Origin: Protula sp. h YS-2021
Lineage: Eukaryota > Annelida > Polychaeta > Sabellida > Serpulidae
Assembly (NCBI GenBank): GCA_949752745.1
Contig: OX457031.1
Span: forward strand, 19,774,199 to 19,838,198
Length of the DNA: 64,000 nt
Reading direction: 5' to 3'
Shown here one piece after another: positions 61,831 to 64,000 of this stretch (positions within the stretch are counted from its first letter, which is position 1; each line of letters begins with the position of its first letter). The position numbers and the translations under genes are program-made. The notes under the pieces were generated by a model, which was given only the letters and a program-made list of their open reading frames with translations, did no database searches and was not told where the DNA came from.

Positions 61831-64000
61831 CAAGGTATTCAGTATCAATTCAGTATCAATTTCGAGACGGGCAAAATTGTCATAAATATAACCATAAAAC
61901 AAAAACAACACAATAATACAAAACAAGTTTGCTGGTCTGCTTCTCTTGTATTCTATGGTTAAGTGGGGGGGGGGGGGGGGGGGAACTACATCACAAATTT
62001 CTATTAAATATCTCTTTCATCGATGGCTCGGTGCGAAAAAAAACTTGCGATGCTTGATGTTTTAGGTAACTGTGTGTTATTTTTTATTGCATTTTATTAA
62101 TGTTATACTTTTTTTAATGTTATTGTATTAAAATAAGCATATTATAATTTTTATGCACCAAGTTGCATCTTAACAACAGCACATTTTTGTCTGGCTTTTC
62201 ATGGAGAGTTGCACTGTGCTCTTTATAATCAAATAACTCTTCTCTTGCTGTTTAATTTCACTGGCGTCTGTGTATCAGTGAAGAAGAAAGGAGGAGTGGA
62301 GGAGGCATTGGTCTCCGTCCACGTCTACACCAGTATGAAGCATTCAGAGAAGGCGGACTATGGAGGGATGAGGGAGGGTGGGCGTCGCAGCTTTAACACT
62401 GACTTCAGAAGTCACACTTATTTTCCGGATTTGAGGGGCGGTTAATCTATATATCGAGGTTAAGGTCGCTGTACGTGGCATTTGTGTATTTTGTGTGTAC
62501 ATGTGCGTGTGTATGTGCGCGCCAAGTAGAGAAAATACCTTCGGATTGCGCCATTTATGTGTCTGTCTTTGTGACACTCTCTGATTTTCGCCCCATGCCT
62601 CCAACCCCAGCCCCCCCTGCCATCCTGCGAGCATCCCCATGTGCTCTCATGACAATGTGGGGTTCCACATGCGTGAACACCGCAGGGTTCACCCCCCTGG
62701 TCATCTCAATGCTTGTTCTTTGCTCGATCCAAACTCGCTTTTCCCGTTCGTAATTATACGTTTCTGACGTAAATGTAGTGTACAATGTATAATGTATAAC
62801 CATTTCAAAATTTCAACTTCAGTTCAAGTTCATCTGATACATTATTCAAAATAGGATGACACAAATTGATGACGTAATGAATAACGGGGTCATGATGTGA
62901 CAACTTTGATCAGTGGGTCAAAAGCAGATGCTCGGACGCCTCACTCTCCGTACAGACCAACCCCACGACTTGTCTGCTAATTAGCTCCTATTTATCTAAC
63001 GAACCTCACTATTACATCTCGAAATGAGAGCTAATAAACCGGACATCAGGCTGCAAACTGTGAAGAAACCTGCACTGCACATGCCTTAAATTTTTGTCTC
63101 TCGATCTCCAGCTTTAACTTGTTCTGCTGTGTTTATCAAATTTTAATTCAAAGGCAAATATTAAAGGAACGCTGAATTTTTTGTTGACTTTTGGTTGATG
63201 TGATTTAGCCACGCGACACCGTCGTAGCAGCTATCGTCTTGCCTTACGCTACACCATGGCTTAATCCAATTAGACCAAATGATCATTTAAGTAAACTCAT
63301 GTTAAGATCACTGTAACGACGCAACGACCACATCAAACTAACATCACTATAGGAATTAATTGCTATCTAAATTCTAATAATAATAAGTAAAGAAAATTAT
63401 CAAAATTCTGATAAGAAACTCAAACAGAAAGATATCTAATATCGAATCAAAGAGAGCGTCAATTCGTAAGTAAAAAAAAAAACAAAACAAAAAACAAAAC
63501 ACGCTAAAGACACAAGAATAGTGAAAAAACTTCATCAGTTGTATCTCTGTAACTCATAAAACCTATACAAAATACAATGTCCTTCAATAACGAAGAAATT
63601 AACTTTGCTTTTTATAAATTATTTACTCTTTCTGCTTTAACTTCATTTGTTTTCTTTTTTAATTTAAAGAAAATTTAACAGTGTTTAAGCATTTTTATGT
63701 GTATTAATATTATCATTTTATTTTTTTTTCATTTTTGCCTGATGTAAGGATATAAGTGACAAAACCTTATGATAGCTTTGCCCTTTTAAATGTAATATTC
63801 CACCAAAAACGAATTCTGAACAGCTTCATCAATCAAATACAAATTTATTTCAAGAGAATATATATTGTAAATGGGTATAGTTTAAGGGAATTATCAACTT
63901 AAACATTTTTTTTAAGTTAAGCAAATGCTCAACAGTCTTCTTTTAATCTGTTGAAATTTCTGTAACTTTAAGCACGAACCTGTTTTCCTGTGTGGAAGTT
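61831..64000. other. Spacer, no supported gene
   Basis: G-run near 61965-61983. The stretch 62190-62760 has higher GC and overlapping frames of 78-98 codons on both strands, none recognisable. 62870-62895 contains gatgacgtaatga, a CRE/AP-1-like word without gene context. The end of the window is AT-rich. Confidence 0.4.

Overview
This is AT-rich eukaryotic nuclear DNA with no dense gene content. It has no operons or bacterial signals. It holds many microsatellites and minisatellites, intron-bearing transposase relics and short AT-rich introns. The repeat types (Ginger/KRBA2-like integrases, a cggacggac-type repeat tail, poly-C-ended elements) suggest a lophotrochozoan, most likely a bivalve mollusc. 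That assignment is inference. I found no intact host gene that I can name, no rRNA and no convincing tRNA.

Layout. From 1 to 5.9 kb there is a 59-bp minisatellite, a 25-bp satellite ending in a G-rich tract, a CT microsatellite and an 18-bp repeat, with AT-rich sequence between them. From 5.9 to 31.6 kb there are three cut-and-paste elements (5896-6825, 16771-17621, 30843-31578), further minisatellites (16, 24 and 35 bp), an AT-cored foldback at 21833-22030 and a solo end of a second element family at 30563. From 36.9 to 43.4 kb there is a candidate micro-exon, a fourth element (39656-40137), and a nested structure. In that structure a 1.4-kb element with TGTTRGACC ends, carrying a transposase N-terminal ORF, sits inside an older minus-strand DD35E integrase relic. 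From 43.9 to 47.2 kb there are tandem duplications, a 52-bp minisatellite and poly-G/C foldback fragments. From 50.5 to 53.3 kb lies an internally deleted Ty3/gypsy-type LTR retrotransposon on the minus strand, with about 204-bp LTRs, gag, protease and part of reverse transcriptase. A pyrimidine-rich minisatellite follows at 53.7-54.5 kb. A fifth element (54751-55581) carries a fragment of Ginger integrase zinc domain, and a sixth (60271-60816) has different sequence but the same ends and target.

The unifying observation is the set of six elements with ends of the form TGTAA...TTACA, each flanked by CCGG (two flanking copies mutated). Ends of the form TGTNR, a CCGG target duplication and an internal integrase-domain fragment all fit the Ginger1 group of DNA transposons. 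The 41-43 kb elements look like the related Ginger2/KRBA2 group. The Ginger1-like copies are non-autonomous, and their subterminal regions are back-to-back C-run/G-run modules able to form hairpins or quadruplexes. Several unrecognised coding-like segments (31580-31759, 36919-36971, 50116-50526, 56503-56757, 59873-60079, 60121-60905) are the only candidates for host exons. None is identified.
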